Positions 8,594 to 16,741 of a stretch of 64,000 nt of DNA are shown piece by piece. The notes under the pieces are model-generated. The model was not told the DNA's origin. It saw only the letters and a list, made by a program, of their open reading frames with translations, and did no database searches. Source of the stretch: JAWPMV01 sp038527215 (lineage in GTDB: Bacteria; Bacteroidota; Bacteroidia; J057); contig JBCBGC010000018.1 in NCBI GenBank assembly GCA_038527215.1, positions 1 to 64,000 on the forward strand, written 5' to 3'. Numbering within the stretch: position 1 is the stretch's first letter; each line of letters begins with the position of its first letter. The translations under genes were made by a program, and so were the position numbers.

Positions 8594-9379
8594 ATGAGAA
8601 ACGCCCTTTTTTGCCTGATCCTCCTTTCCATCATTGCTTGTGGAGAAGAAAAAGCTCCGGTGGAAGCCTCTATTGAAGCCCCCACCCGGATAACTCCTGT
8701 GGCCATCATAGGCGAGCGCATAGATGGCCCTGCCAATATCCGCGACAAACCCAATGGTTCCCTCCTGTTCGAACTTCGCGACAACGTCCTGGTCGATGCC
8801 GCGCCCATTCAAGAAGACTGGTTAAGGGTATCTATCCCTGCGGATATTGCCGCTACGGAATTTGGGATGGACAGCATTAAGGCCGGCCGCTGGATCATCA
8901 TTGGCGAAGACACCATGGGCCAGGTCAAGCAGACGCATCAGGTAGGGACCATGCAGGGAGCGGATGACACCTACGCCATCCTGGAAGGCTATACCCACCG
9001 ACAAAATATTCGCCCTGAATCTATCATTGAGCAGGCCTTGCTCCAGCAACTGGAAAAAGGACAACGCGCTCTGGCAGATTGGGTGGCGTTTCGCGAGGCC
9101 TTCGAGCTAAGGATTACAGCTTTCGAGTACCCGCCTTTTAGCACTTTTTTCAACTACGAAAACAGTATCGAGGACCCTTCCCCTGGGTTTCGAATCGTGT
9201 TGCTTTTTCAAGCAGAACAGCTGGTAGGCTTTGTGCATGCCCGTCCCATCGATACCGAAGAAACCCGGACCCTGGACCTGTCCCGTGGCTATCAGGTGAG
9301 CTTTTTCGAGGAATTTCCGAAGGAAGAGGGACAGGCTTTTGTGGATTATATGAATGGGTGGTTGGAGGGGGTGGATTAA
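8594..9379 (+). CDS. Lipoprotein with SH3-like domain
   Basis: 261 residues. The signal peptide ends at lipobox IIAC (Cys16). Residues 40-95 resemble a bacterial SH3 domain: GPANIRDKPNGSLLFELRDNVLVD followed by EDWLRVSI. Next comes WIIIGEDTMGQVKQTHQVG and a C-terminal domain (AFEYPPFSTFFNYE, GFRIVLLFQAEQLVGFVHAR) that I do not recognise. SH3-like domains of this kind often bind cell-wall peptides. It is presumably anchored in the periplasm or at the surface. It starts 27 bases after the DUF4375 gene. Confidence 0.75.
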   Translation: MRNALFCLILLSIIACGEEKAPVEASIEAPTRITPVAIIGERIDGPANIRDKPNGSLLFELRDNVLVDAAPIQEDWLRVSIPADIAATEFGMDSIKAGRWIIIGEDTMGQVKQTHQVGTMQGADDTYAILEGYTHRQNIRPESIIEQALLQQLEKGQRALADWVAFREAFELRITAFEYPPFSTFFNYENSIEDPSPGFRIVLLFQAEQLVGFVHARPIDTEETRTLDLSRGYQVSFFEEFPKEEGQAFVDYMNGWLEGVD

Positions 9380-9537
9380 CTAGCAAAGGGCTGTTTTTCA
9401 CAACCGAAGCCCCTTAGGATTCCAACAAGGGCTTTATCTTCGTACTTCTAGGTTGCTTCCAGTCACGCCATCGGAAGCGCCGAATCGGGAAATCAGCGAC
9501 CAACTTGGAATCATTTTGCAAAAGCAATCGCCAAAAC

Positions 9538-9906
9538 ATGCCTGAGCCAGACCGTTTTACCGCAGCATATCTACATGGGATCTACATTCCTCAAGACCTG
9601 CAGGATTGCTTTCGGGAAATTGAAAAACTGTGGGATGCCGGGCAAAAAGCAGAAGCCAAGGCTCTGGCGGAGAAGGATTTTGTGGGCAAGTCCCACTTTG
9701 GCTTGGGAGGCTGGATGCGCAACAACTGGCAATTTTGGGGCGGGTCAAGGTTGTCCCGCTACTTTAATGAGCTGGGACTCAAACACCCCGACGATATGTC
9801 CGGCCTGATCCTTAAGAGCTATCACCGCTATCTTCATGGCCGCCCACTCGAATTGGAAACGGAAATCAAACGATACCAGGATTACTGGAATAACCTACCT
9901 CAATAG
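9538..9906 (+). CDS. DUF6794-like small protein
   Basis: 122 residues from ATG 9538; an in-frame TTG at 9505 is less likely. YIPQDLQDCFREIEKLWDAG near the start and GWMRNNWQFWGGSRLSRYF, then LKHPDDMSGLILKSYHRYL, fit the DUF6794 pattern. No signal peptide is present. It is separated from the following propeller lipoprotein by only 3 bases, so the two form an operon. Function is unknown. Confidence 0.75.
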   Translation: MPEPDRFTAAYLHGIYIPQDLQDCFREIEKLWDAGQKAEAKALAEKDFVGKSHFGLGGWMRNNWQFWGGSRLSRYFNELGLKHPDDMSGLILKSYHRYLHGRPLELETEIKRYQDYWNNLPQ

Positions 9907-9909
9907 CCT

Positions 9910-11004
9910 ATGCGATCTTTTTTACCGTCCCTTATTATGGCCGCAATGGGATGCCTGACTTTCGGTTGGGCTTCTTCCTGTAGCAGTCAGTCCACCTTGC
10001 CGGCTGGTCCCGCCCTGACGCAGACCCCGGATACTTTTTTGTCCTACACCACCGGTATTCGCTCTATCTTGGAAGACAGCCGGGGACATGTTTGGTTTGC
10101 CAGTCATCAGGAAGGCGTGGCTCGCTTTGATGGAAAGGAATACACCTATTATCACATGCAGGATGGGTTGACGGATGCCCAGGTCCGTTCCCTCTTTGAG
10201 GATACTTTAGGTCAGGTTTGGTTCGAAGGAGGCTACGGTTTGAGCAGCTTTGATGGCGAAAAAATTTTTCCCCAAATGCTCAAAGACTACACCATGAAAT
10301 ACGCCTGGCAAGATGCCCCTACGGACCTTTGGTTTAAAGGGGATGAATCAGTTGGGTTTAACGAAAGAGAGGGAACCGCAGGCGTTTATCGGTGGAATGG
10401 GAAAAGACTTAGTTACCATACCTTCCCGATTACCTATGGACCAGATATGACTTTTGCCTACTCCATCTCTACGCCTTTCGAGCGAGGAAAAAATGGTCGC
10501 CTTTGGTTTGGTACCTACGGGGCCGTTTTTGGGTTTGAAAATGGGAAATTTGACATCATCACCAGTGAGCGCGCCGGATTGAATGACAGCACCGGCTATC
10601 TGCACGTGCGCGGCATCATGGAAGACAGCAAGGGGAACCTCTGGATTGGGAACAATGGGATTGGGGTGATGCTCTATGATGGTGATACCCTGATTCATTG
10701 GTCGAATGAAATGGGCCTGCGGGGTGCGAACAGCCAGGGTGGAGGCGCACGTTCTCCCGAGGGAACCCTGGAGCATGTATTTGCCATCGGGGAAGATAGA
10801 GAGGGCAATATCTGGTTTGGAGACCGGGATACGGGGGCTTGGCGCTATGATGGCGAAAAGGTAGAAAACATCACCCTGGCAGATGGCAGTAGCCTGGGCC
10901 ACATCTGGTATTATTATGTGGACAAAAGGGGCGAGCTATGGGCGACTTGTGGCAATGGGGGCGTGTGTCGCTTTGATGGAGAGGTGTTTAGAAGGGTTTT
11001 TTAA
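9910..11004 (+). CDS. Propeller-only Reg_prop lipoprotein
   Basis: 364 residues. The signal peptide ends at lipobox ASSC (Cys24). The mature part is a beta-propeller of two-component-regulator type repeats, with about six copies of ED--G-(V/L/I)WF/WIG followed by FDG (EDSRGHVWFA, EDTLGQVWFE, EDSKGNLWIG, EDREGNIWFG). In hybrid sensors such repeats form the periplasmic ligand-binding part. Here there is no Y_Y_Y domain, membrane helix or kinase, and the protein stops after the last repeat. It therefore looks like a lipid-anchored binding protein. A second one is encoded at 21882-23036. Confidence 0.88.
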   Translation: MRSFLPSLIMAAMGCLTFGWASSCSSQSTLPAGPALTQTPDTFLSYTTGIRSILEDSRGHVWFASHQEGVARFDGKEYTYYHMQDGLTDAQVRSLFEDTLGQVWFEGGYGLSSFDGEKIFPQMLKDYTMKYAWQDAPTDLWFKGDESVGFNEREGTAGVYRWNGKRLSYHTFPITYGPDMTFAYSISTPFERGKNGRLWFGTYGAVFGFENGKFDIITSERAGLNDSTGYLHVRGIMEDSKGNLWIGNNGIGVMLYDGDTLIHWSNEMGLRGANSQGGGARSPEGTLEHVFAIGEDREGNIWFGDRDTGAWRYDGEKVENITLADGSSLGHIWYYYVDKRGELWATCGNGGVCRFDGEVFRRVF

Positions 11005-11296
11005 GGCTACGCCTGGCTAAGGAGTATTGAGGTATTCCTTTTATAAGACCTTGACTACTTTTTCTTGATAAAAAGTGGTGCAAAAATCAAGACGCTGCTA
11101 ACCGCGCAACCCGCCATCCTGACGCTCGTTCCTTGGTCAGGACTTTCGCCCGCCCCCTCTCCCTAAGCAGTGTCATAGCCCCGTCTCCTCGAAATATGCT
11201 CATGTAGTATTTTTTTAGAGGGACTGAAATTGGAAAAAGATAGGGGGGAATCAAGCCTAATAAGCTACTCAGAAATTCACTTCAACATAAAACAAC
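11005..11296. other. Intergenic region carrying a dispersed hairpin repeat
   Basis: About 290 bases without a gene. The first third holds the hairpin repeat shared with 30941-30978. The middle is a C-rich stretch (CCCGCCCCCTCTCCC). The end is AT-rich leader for the lipoprotein gene at 11297. No promoter could be fixed. Confidence 0.6.
11054..11091 (+). repeat. Dispersed hairpin repeat, copy A
   Basis: 38 bases, of which 36 are identical to 30941-30978. Arms ACTACTTTTT and AAAAAGTGGT pair around the loop CTTGAT. The loop sequence CTTGAT can instead pair with ATCAAG at the end of the unit, giving two competing folds. It lies 50 bases after the propeller gene. Confidence 0.75.
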
Positions 11297-11797
11297 TTGA
11301 AACCACCAGCCTTTATTGTTTTCCTGCTGATCCTCCTCTCCTGCCAATCCCAACCGGCCAAACTATTTTGGCTGGCGGAGCCTAAAGGTCATCGCAATGA
11401 TTTGCTTGAGATGGCTGAGTCCACCAACTGCGTTCCGATAGTGCCGGATAGCCTGCGGTTTTTTCAGACCGAGGAAGAAATCTTCTCCGCCGAAAAACAA
11501 GTATTTAAGCACTTCGGGACCTTGCATAAGAACGAGCGTTTTTCTTTGCAGGTGATCCTTCGTGAAGGCAGTAGACCAGGGCGCGATTACACCTTTTTCC
11601 TTCGGACCTTTGATCCTACAAAAAAGCTGATTGCTTCCCTGCCCCTGGGCGTCTGGCAGGAGGCAGTAGGGAACTATTGCACCGGCTATGTGGATGAGCG
11701 GCTTCATATTTACAAGCACTGTGACGAAAAGGGCAGTATGGAGTTCTCTATTCAGGAGGATGGGCAGTTCATCGAGCACGCGTTGACCCAGAAATAA
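11297..11797 (+). CDS. Hypothetical lipoprotein
   Basis: 166 residues from a TTG start at 11297; no ATG allows the signal peptide to be included. The signal ends at lipobox LLSC (Cys16). The rest has no recognised domain. Cysteines occur at ESTNCVPI, GNYCTGY and YKHCDEK, so disulfides are possible outside the cytoplasm. It is read as a small envelope lipoprotein of unknown role. The next gene, a YCII-like protein, is 64 bases downstream. Confidence 0.7.
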   Translation: MKPPAFIVFLLILLSCQSQPAKLFWLAEPKGHRNDLLEMAESTNCVPIVPDSLRFFQTEEEIFSAEKQVFKHFGTLHKNERFSLQVILREGSRPGRDYTFFLRTFDPTKKLIASLPLGVWQEAVGNYCTGYVDERLHIYKHCDEKGSMEFSIQEDGQFIEHALTQK

Positions 11798-11861
11798 GGC
11801 AGAGAGAATCCGAAGAAAAGGAGACATTTGTCGGACACCGATCACCATTTACCTCCTTTCT

Positions 11862-12149
11862 ATGATCATCATCGACATCACCTATAAAGTTTCCCTGGAA
11901 AAAGTAGACCAACACCTTGAAGCCCACGTAGCCTGGCTCAAGGAACAATATGCCCGGGGACATTTTCTGGCTTCTGGTCCCAAGATTCCCCGCACAGGCG
12001 GCGTCATCCTGAGTCAGCTTACGGATGTAGAAGCCCTAAAAGCAGTGCTGGCTCAGGACCCTTTTCAACAAAACGGCTTGGCGGAATACAGGCTTACCGA
12101 ATTTGAACCGCGCCTCACTACTGAGGCTTTGCAAGGATTGCTGGGGTAG
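11862..12149 (+). CDS. YCII-family protein
   Basis: 95 residues with the YCII pattern. IDITYKVSLEKVDQHLEAHVAWLKEQYARGHFLASGP gives the conserved His near residue 22 and the acidic/GP region. It is followed by RTGGVILSQLTDVEALKAVLAQDPF. YciI-like proteins have a ferredoxin-like fold with a putative His-Asp site; most are uncharacterised, and some fused forms take part in dehalogenation or lactone steps. It is cytosolic. It stands alone between a lipoprotein and a VOC gene. Confidence 0.88.
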   Translation: MIIIDITYKVSLEKVDQHLEAHVAWLKEQYARGHFLASGPKIPRTGGVILSQLTDVEALKAVLAQDPFQQNGLAEYRLTEFEPRLTTEALQGLLG

Positions 12150-12264
12150 CCTGTAAAAAAAAGCGATGCACCATCGGAGGCTAAAACCTGATCTTTCCCA
12201 TAAAATCCCGACCTTAGCCGAGGTGTCTCTCTCCCTTTTTTCTACTTAAGCCTGCTTAATTGCC

Positions 12265-12633
12265 ATGACCATGAACCTGCAGCCTCCTATCCCTATCCTC
12301 CGTTTTTTTGATGAAACCAAGGCCCGCGAATTCTATGTAGACTATCTTGGATTCAAGGTGGACTGGGAACACCGCTTTGAACCCCATATGCCCTTGTATT
12401 TTCAAGTATCTCGGGATGCCTGCGTGCTTCATCTGAGTGAGCATCATGGAGACGGTACGCCCGGCACCAAAATCCGCATTGCTTGCCCGGAAGTGGAGGC
12501 TTATCATCAGGCCTTGACCGCTAAGCCCTACCGACATCTCAACCCCGGTTTGGAATCCCCACCCTGGTCCGAGGCAGAAATGACCCTTACCGATCCTTTT
12601 GGTAATGCCTTGATTTTTTACAAACCGGAATAA
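12265..12633 (+). CDS. Glyoxalase/bleomycin-resistance (VOC) superfamily protein
   Basis: 122 residues, one VOC module. PILRFFDETKAREFYVDYLGFKVDWEHRFE (beta-alpha-beta), VLHLSEHHGDGTPG, then SEAEMTLTDPFGNALIFYK. The DPFGN-L-F motif near the C-terminus is the typical VOC end. The closest type is the bleomycin-resistance-like 'glyoxalase superfamily' with HLSEHHGD. Members bind metal and a small ligand or toxin. It is cytosolic. An ATG two codons downstream is an alternative start. Confidence 0.88.
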   Translation: MTMNLQPPIPILRFFDETKAREFYVDYLGFKVDWEHRFEPHMPLYFQVSRDACVLHLSEHHGDGTPGTKIRIACPEVEAYHQALTAKPYRHLNPGLESPPWSEAEMTLTDPFGNALIFYKPE

Positions 12634-12749
12634 AGGCTTCTTTTTCATTTCTTAGCTGGCTCCAACCTCCGGTTAACTACTTAATTTTCGCCAACCATTA
12701 CTTAATCTTAGGTATTGATGAAATCCCGGTAGTTTCGAAGTTTTACAGC

Positions 12750-15143
12750 ATGAGAATGTATATCATGCCGAGCTTGCTGTTATGGAGCTTGATGAGCCTA
12801 TTTACGGGGAGCACGATTGCCCAGCCGACGACCGTGTATCAAACCCTAAGGGGAACCATTTTTGACCAGGCTACCCAACAGCCTTTGGCGGGTGCCCGGG
12901 TGGAAATCCTGGATCTTAAACCCGTCATGGGGGCAATGTCAGATTCGGACGGGGAGTTTGTGATTGAAAAAATTCCGGTAGGACGCTATCAGGTCCAAAT
13001 CAGCTACCTGGGCTATCAAACTCAGCGCAAAGGCAATGTAATCCTCCGATCCGCTCAGGAGACCGTGCTGGAGATAGGGATGAACGAGCAGGCTATCGAG
13101 GGGGAAGCGGTGGTCATAGAAGCCGATCAACGCCAGGTAACCAATGAGGCTTCCCTGGTCAGTGCGCGTTCTTTTTCGGTAGAGGAATTACAGCGGATTC
13201 CCGGGGGGCTGGACGATCCAGCCCGAACCGCCGTCAAATTCCCTGGGGTTTCTCCTAATCCCGATGCCTTGGTCAATGAGCTCAATGTCCGCGGCAATAA
13301 CTCCCGGGCGGTCATCTGGCGGCTGGAAGGGGTAGATATCTACAACCCGAATCACTTTGCCCTGGTCGGTGGCTCAGGGGGAAGCGTAACCCTTTTTAGC
13401 AAACAACTTCTGACGAATACCGACTTTTTTTCTGGGGCTTTTCCCGCTGATTATGGCAATGCTCTGGGCGGTGTTTTTGATGCGCGCTTTCGTAATGGAA
13501 ATACCCGCCAACGGCAACATGCGGTACAATTGAGTCTCCTGGGCCTGGATATATCCACCGAAGGTCCTTTCTCCAAGTCAGGTAAAAACTCCTATCTGGC
13601 CAACTATCGCTACTCCACCACCGGCCTGATCCAGGATTTTATTGAGGTAGGGACCGCTATTCCCACCTATCAGGACTTATCCTTTAAGCTGCATTTTCAG
13701 CTTCCAAATGCGGGTACGCTCAATATATTCGGCATTGGGGGGACCAGTGTACAGGACTTTGCACCTGTCATGGATACTACCCGCTGGGCTGAAGCAGCGG
13801 GCCTGGATTTTGGGAACCGTGTCCAAACTACTACCGGAACCGTGGGCGCTACTTATGCCCAACCCGTAGGGAAAAAGAGCTTCTTTCAAACGGCCCTGAT
13901 CGGCACGGGACTGCGCTATACCACCGGGGGATATTATTTACGTTCTGACCTGGTTACCCGCGATTCCACCGGGAAGTCGTTGGATTATGAATTTCGGCTG
14001 TCGTGGTCGAGCTATTTTAACCATAAATTCGGTCCACGCCATACCCACCGTACGGGGCTGATGGTTCACGGACTGAGTTCGCAGGTATTGTTTGTTCGTT
14101 CTGACAACTTCTGGGACGATGAGCCAGGCGGGAATTTAAGCGATACCCTAAGGGTTGGACAGGATGAAAGTGTGGTGGTGAATGCCTTTTCACGTTCACA
14201 GTTCGTGTTGAGCAGTAAATGGAAACTAAACGTCGGGGTACATTTTATGTATTTGGCTTATACCGGAGAAGCCTCACTGGAGCCCCGTCTTGGCTTACGC
14301 TATCAATTCAATCCTCGACAATCGCTTTCCTTTGGGTACGGCCTGCATAGTCAGATGGAGCCCTTTTTTGCTTACATCGTCCAGCGCCGGGATGCGTTCG
14401 GTGACCTATACCGTTATAATCGTAACCTGGGGTTTAATAAAGCCCACCATCTGGTGTTGTCTTATCGATGGCAGCCCAGTGATAAGCTCCGGCTGGGGAT
14501 AGAAGCTTACTATCAGCAACAGTTTAATTTGGTGGTAGGAAAAGACCTCCCCGTTTCCCGGGTGGGAGGGCAAGACTTCTTTTTTGAAACCCTGGATCTG
14601 GACAATGGAGGAACCGGACGAAATATGGGCATTGAGTTGGCGCTGGAACGAAATTTTTCCGACGGCTATTACTTTTTACTAAATGCCTCCCTATTCGATG
14701 CTACCTATACCGCTAATGACCAAATCACCCGGCCTTCGCGCTTCAATAACCGCCTCATAGCGAATGGAGTGATTGGGAAAGAATGGAAACTGGGCAAAAA
14801 ACGCGGCAAAGTGAACCTGCTAAATCTCAACATTTCCGGGACCTATAGCGGACCTCAATACTATACTCCCTTCAACCTGGAGGTAGCCATTGATAGCGGA
14901 CGCATAGAAACAGACTTGGCCAACCCAAATACCGGTGTTCAGGATCCGCTCTTCTTCCTGGACGCATCTGTGGTCTATCAGCGCAACCTATTGAAGCGGA
15001 ATTCTCAAATTTTTCTCCAGATTAAAAATGTCTTAAACCAACGCCCCTTCTTGCGTCAGGCTTTCAATCGAACGACTAGGGAAACCCGTGATATTTTTGG
15101 TTCGGGATTGGTGCCGGTCCTGGGCTGGAAGATGCAATTTTGA
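12750..15143 (+). CDS. TonB-dependent outer-membrane receptor
   Basis: 797 residues. A signal peptide ends at TIAQ (about residue 25). Residues 30-115 are a CarboxypepD_reg-like domain (LRGTIFDQATQQPLAGARVE, DGEFVIEKIPVGRYQVQISYLGY). A plug domain follows (GGLDDPARTAVKFPGVS, LNVRGNNSRAVIWRLEGVDIYNPNHF), then a 22-strand-type barrel ending in the aromatic terminus GWKMQF. There is no SusD gene next to it. The next gene encodes a PepSY membrane protein, a pairing typical of ferric-siderophore or haem uptake. Cargo is therefore inferred to be a metal chelate rather than a glycan. The two genes are 40 bases apart and probably form an operon. Confidence 0.92.
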   Translation: MRMYIMPSLLLWSLMSLFTGSTIAQPTTVYQTLRGTIFDQATQQPLAGARVEILDLKPVMGAMSDSDGEFVIEKIPVGRYQVQISYLGYQTQRKGNVILRSAQETVLEIGMNEQAIEGEAVVIEADQRQVTNEASLVSARSFSVEELQRIPGGLDDPARTAVKFPGVSPNPDALVNELNVRGNNSRAVIWRLEGVDIYNPNHFALVGGSGGSVTLFSKQLLTNTDFFSGAFPADYGNALGGVFDARFRNGNTRQRQHAVQLSLLGLDISTEGPFSKSGKNSYLANYRYSTTGLIQDFIEVGTAIPTYQDLSFKLHFQLPNAGTLNIFGIGGTSVQDFAPVMDTTRWAEAAGLDFGNRVQTTTGTVGATYAQPVGKKSFFQTALIGTGLRYTTGGYYLRSDLVTRDSTGKSLDYEFRLSWSSYFNHKFGPRHTHRTGLMVHGLSSQVLFVRSDNFWDDEPGGNLSDTLRVGQDESVVVNAFSRSQFVLSSKWKLNVGVHFMYLAYTGEASLEPRLGLRYQFNPRQSLSFGYGLHSQMEPFFAYIVQRRDAFGDLYRYNRNLGFNKAHHLVLSYRWQPSDKLRLGIEAYYQQQFNLVVGKDLPVSRVGGQDFFFETLDLDNGGTGRNMGIELALERNFSDGYYFLLNASLFDATYTANDQITRPSRFNNRLIANGVIGKEWKLGKKRGKVNLLNLNISGTYSGPQYYTPFNLEVAIDSGRIETDLANPNTGVQDPLFFLDASVVYQRNLLKRNSQIFLQIKNVLNQRPFLRQAFNRTTRETRDIFGSGLVPVLGWKMQF

Positions 15144-15183
15144 GGAGATGCAAAATGTTGCCCTATAAACGCTTGATTCTGCT

Positions 15184-16503
15184 ATGAAACTCGACCGCAA
15201 GGCCTTTTTTCGCTTACACAGTTGGATTGGGATCAAACTCAGTATCCTGTTCTTTGTGGTTTGCTTTTCCGGAACTATGGCTACCCTGAGCAGTGAGCTG
15301 GATTGGCTGTTTATACCCGAGTGTCGGGCTACCCCTCAGGCTACTCAGGCCTCGCGTAACCTCATGGCCCAACATATTGAGGCCGCCTATCCGGAGGGGC
15401 GGATCGTTTATTGGACGGCCATGGAAGTTCCATACCTCTGCGATTTGGTGCATGTGATGCTGGACGGACACCGGACCTACGTATTTGTAAATCCCTACAC
15501 GGGCGAGGTGCAAGGAAAAGCCAATCTCACCTTCAGACGTTTTTTTCGGGACCTGCACTACTTTTTGTTTATACCTTTTCAGGTGGGCCACTTTACGGTC
15601 TTATTCTTCGGCTTTTTGCTGCTTTTTTCATTGGTGACCGCCCTGGTTTTTTACAAAAAATGGTATCGTAAACTCTTTGATTTGAAAATGGGGAAAGGGC
15701 CAGTGGTATTTTTCCGTAGCCTGCATCGGGTGGTGGGGGTTTGGGCCATTCCTTTCATGTTTTTATTTTCTGTTACGGGCATTTGGTACTTTTTGGAGCG
15801 CACCAATACAGCAGGCATTGCCCGGACAGCAAATATGCAAGCTCCTACCCTGGAACATCCCCACGTTGATTCAGCGGCATTTGTTCATCTGTCTACTAAG
15901 ATTGATTATGATCAGGCGATCGGAGTGGCGCAGCGTGAAATTCCCGGCTTAGTGGTAAAAACCATCCTGCCGCCAGGAGGATTGGATAAGCCCCTTTATC
16001 TGACCGGAACTTCCGAAGAACCTCTGGTGCGTTTCCGGGCCAACCGGGTATATTTACATCCGCTGACCATGGAAGTACTCGGGGTACAACAAGCAGAAAA
16101 AATTCCCGCCGTAACCTGGTTGAATGATATTGCTGACCCCTTGCATTTTGGGTATTGGGGCGGACTGCTTACCAAGGTCATCTGGTTTTTTGCCGGGCTG
16201 GCTATTTCCGGTCTGGTTCTGACCGGTATTTGGATCAGCCTGAAGCGCAAGGTCCGCCGGGAATCCCAGGCCAAGAAACAACGCATGGGCGGCTGGCGCT
16301 ATGTCAATTGGGGCCTGCTGGGTTTAAGCACTTTGTTGATGTATGGCTATATGTTTACCCGCTACCGGGCCTCGGCGACCACCATGCTCGTGGTAACTGT
16401 AGGCTGGGCCATCTGCTGCTTTTTGGGCTGGTATATCTTCGTGTATCAGTTGAGGAAGCAGGTAGAAAAAGAAAAGCCCCCTGCGCAAACATCCCCTTCC
16501 TAA
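15184..16503 (+). CDS. PepSY-associated TM helix protein (putative iron-uptake reductase)
   Basis: 439 residues. The N-terminus KAFFRLHSWIGIKLSILFFVVCFSGTMAT is the standard first helix of PepSY_TM proteins. Later come RFFRDLHYFLFIPFQVGHFTVLFFGFLLLFSL, RSLHRVVGVWAIPFMFLFSVTGIWYF, a periplasmic PepSY-like stretch and DIADPLHFGYWGGLLTKVIWFFAGLAISGLVLTGIW. Several helices carry paired histidines suited to haem ligation. Members are inner-membrane proteins thought to reduce imported ferric siderophores. The C-terminus has a further pair of helices. It lies directly downstream of the TonB receptor, which supports a shared uptake role. Confidence 0.92.
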   Translation: MKLDRKAFFRLHSWIGIKLSILFFVVCFSGTMATLSSELDWLFIPECRATPQATQASRNLMAQHIEAAYPEGRIVYWTAMEVPYLCDLVHVMLDGHRTYVFVNPYTGEVQGKANLTFRRFFRDLHYFLFIPFQVGHFTVLFFGFLLLFSLVTALVFYKKWYRKLFDLKMGKGPVVFFRSLHRVVGVWAIPFMFLFSVTGIWYFLERTNTAGIARTANMQAPTLEHPHVDSAAFVHLSTKIDYDQAIGVAQREIPGLVVKTILPPGGLDKPLYLTGTSEEPLVRFRANRVYLHPLTMEVLGVQQAEKIPAVTWLNDIADPLHFGYWGGLLTKVIWFFAGLAISGLVLTGIWISLKRKVRRESQAKKQRMGGWRYVNWGLLGLSTLLMYGYMFTRYRASATTMLVVTVGWAICCFLGWYIFVYQLRKQVEKEKPPAQTSPS

Positions 16504-16741
16504 TGGCCTCCTCTGTCTTGATTTGATCAGGAAAAATACCCGGTGCTTTGGCCGTTTGGGGATATCCATTTCCTGCTTTTACTGGATTTTCAGGAGAAAT
16601 TCCCGACCTTCATGGAGCAGAATCGTCTTCCGGCTTATCAGTCAGGCATGACCACACCAAGGTAATACCGGCCATTACCTGTGCATGTTTTTGGAAGGAG
16701 GGCCTTTGACGATTTGCCTACATGCTAAAAACTATAATCTT

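Noticed and set aside
12750..15143. SusC-type glycan receptor
   Set aside because: No SusD gene is adjacent and the next gene is a PepSY membrane protein, so a metal-chelate receptor is more likely.
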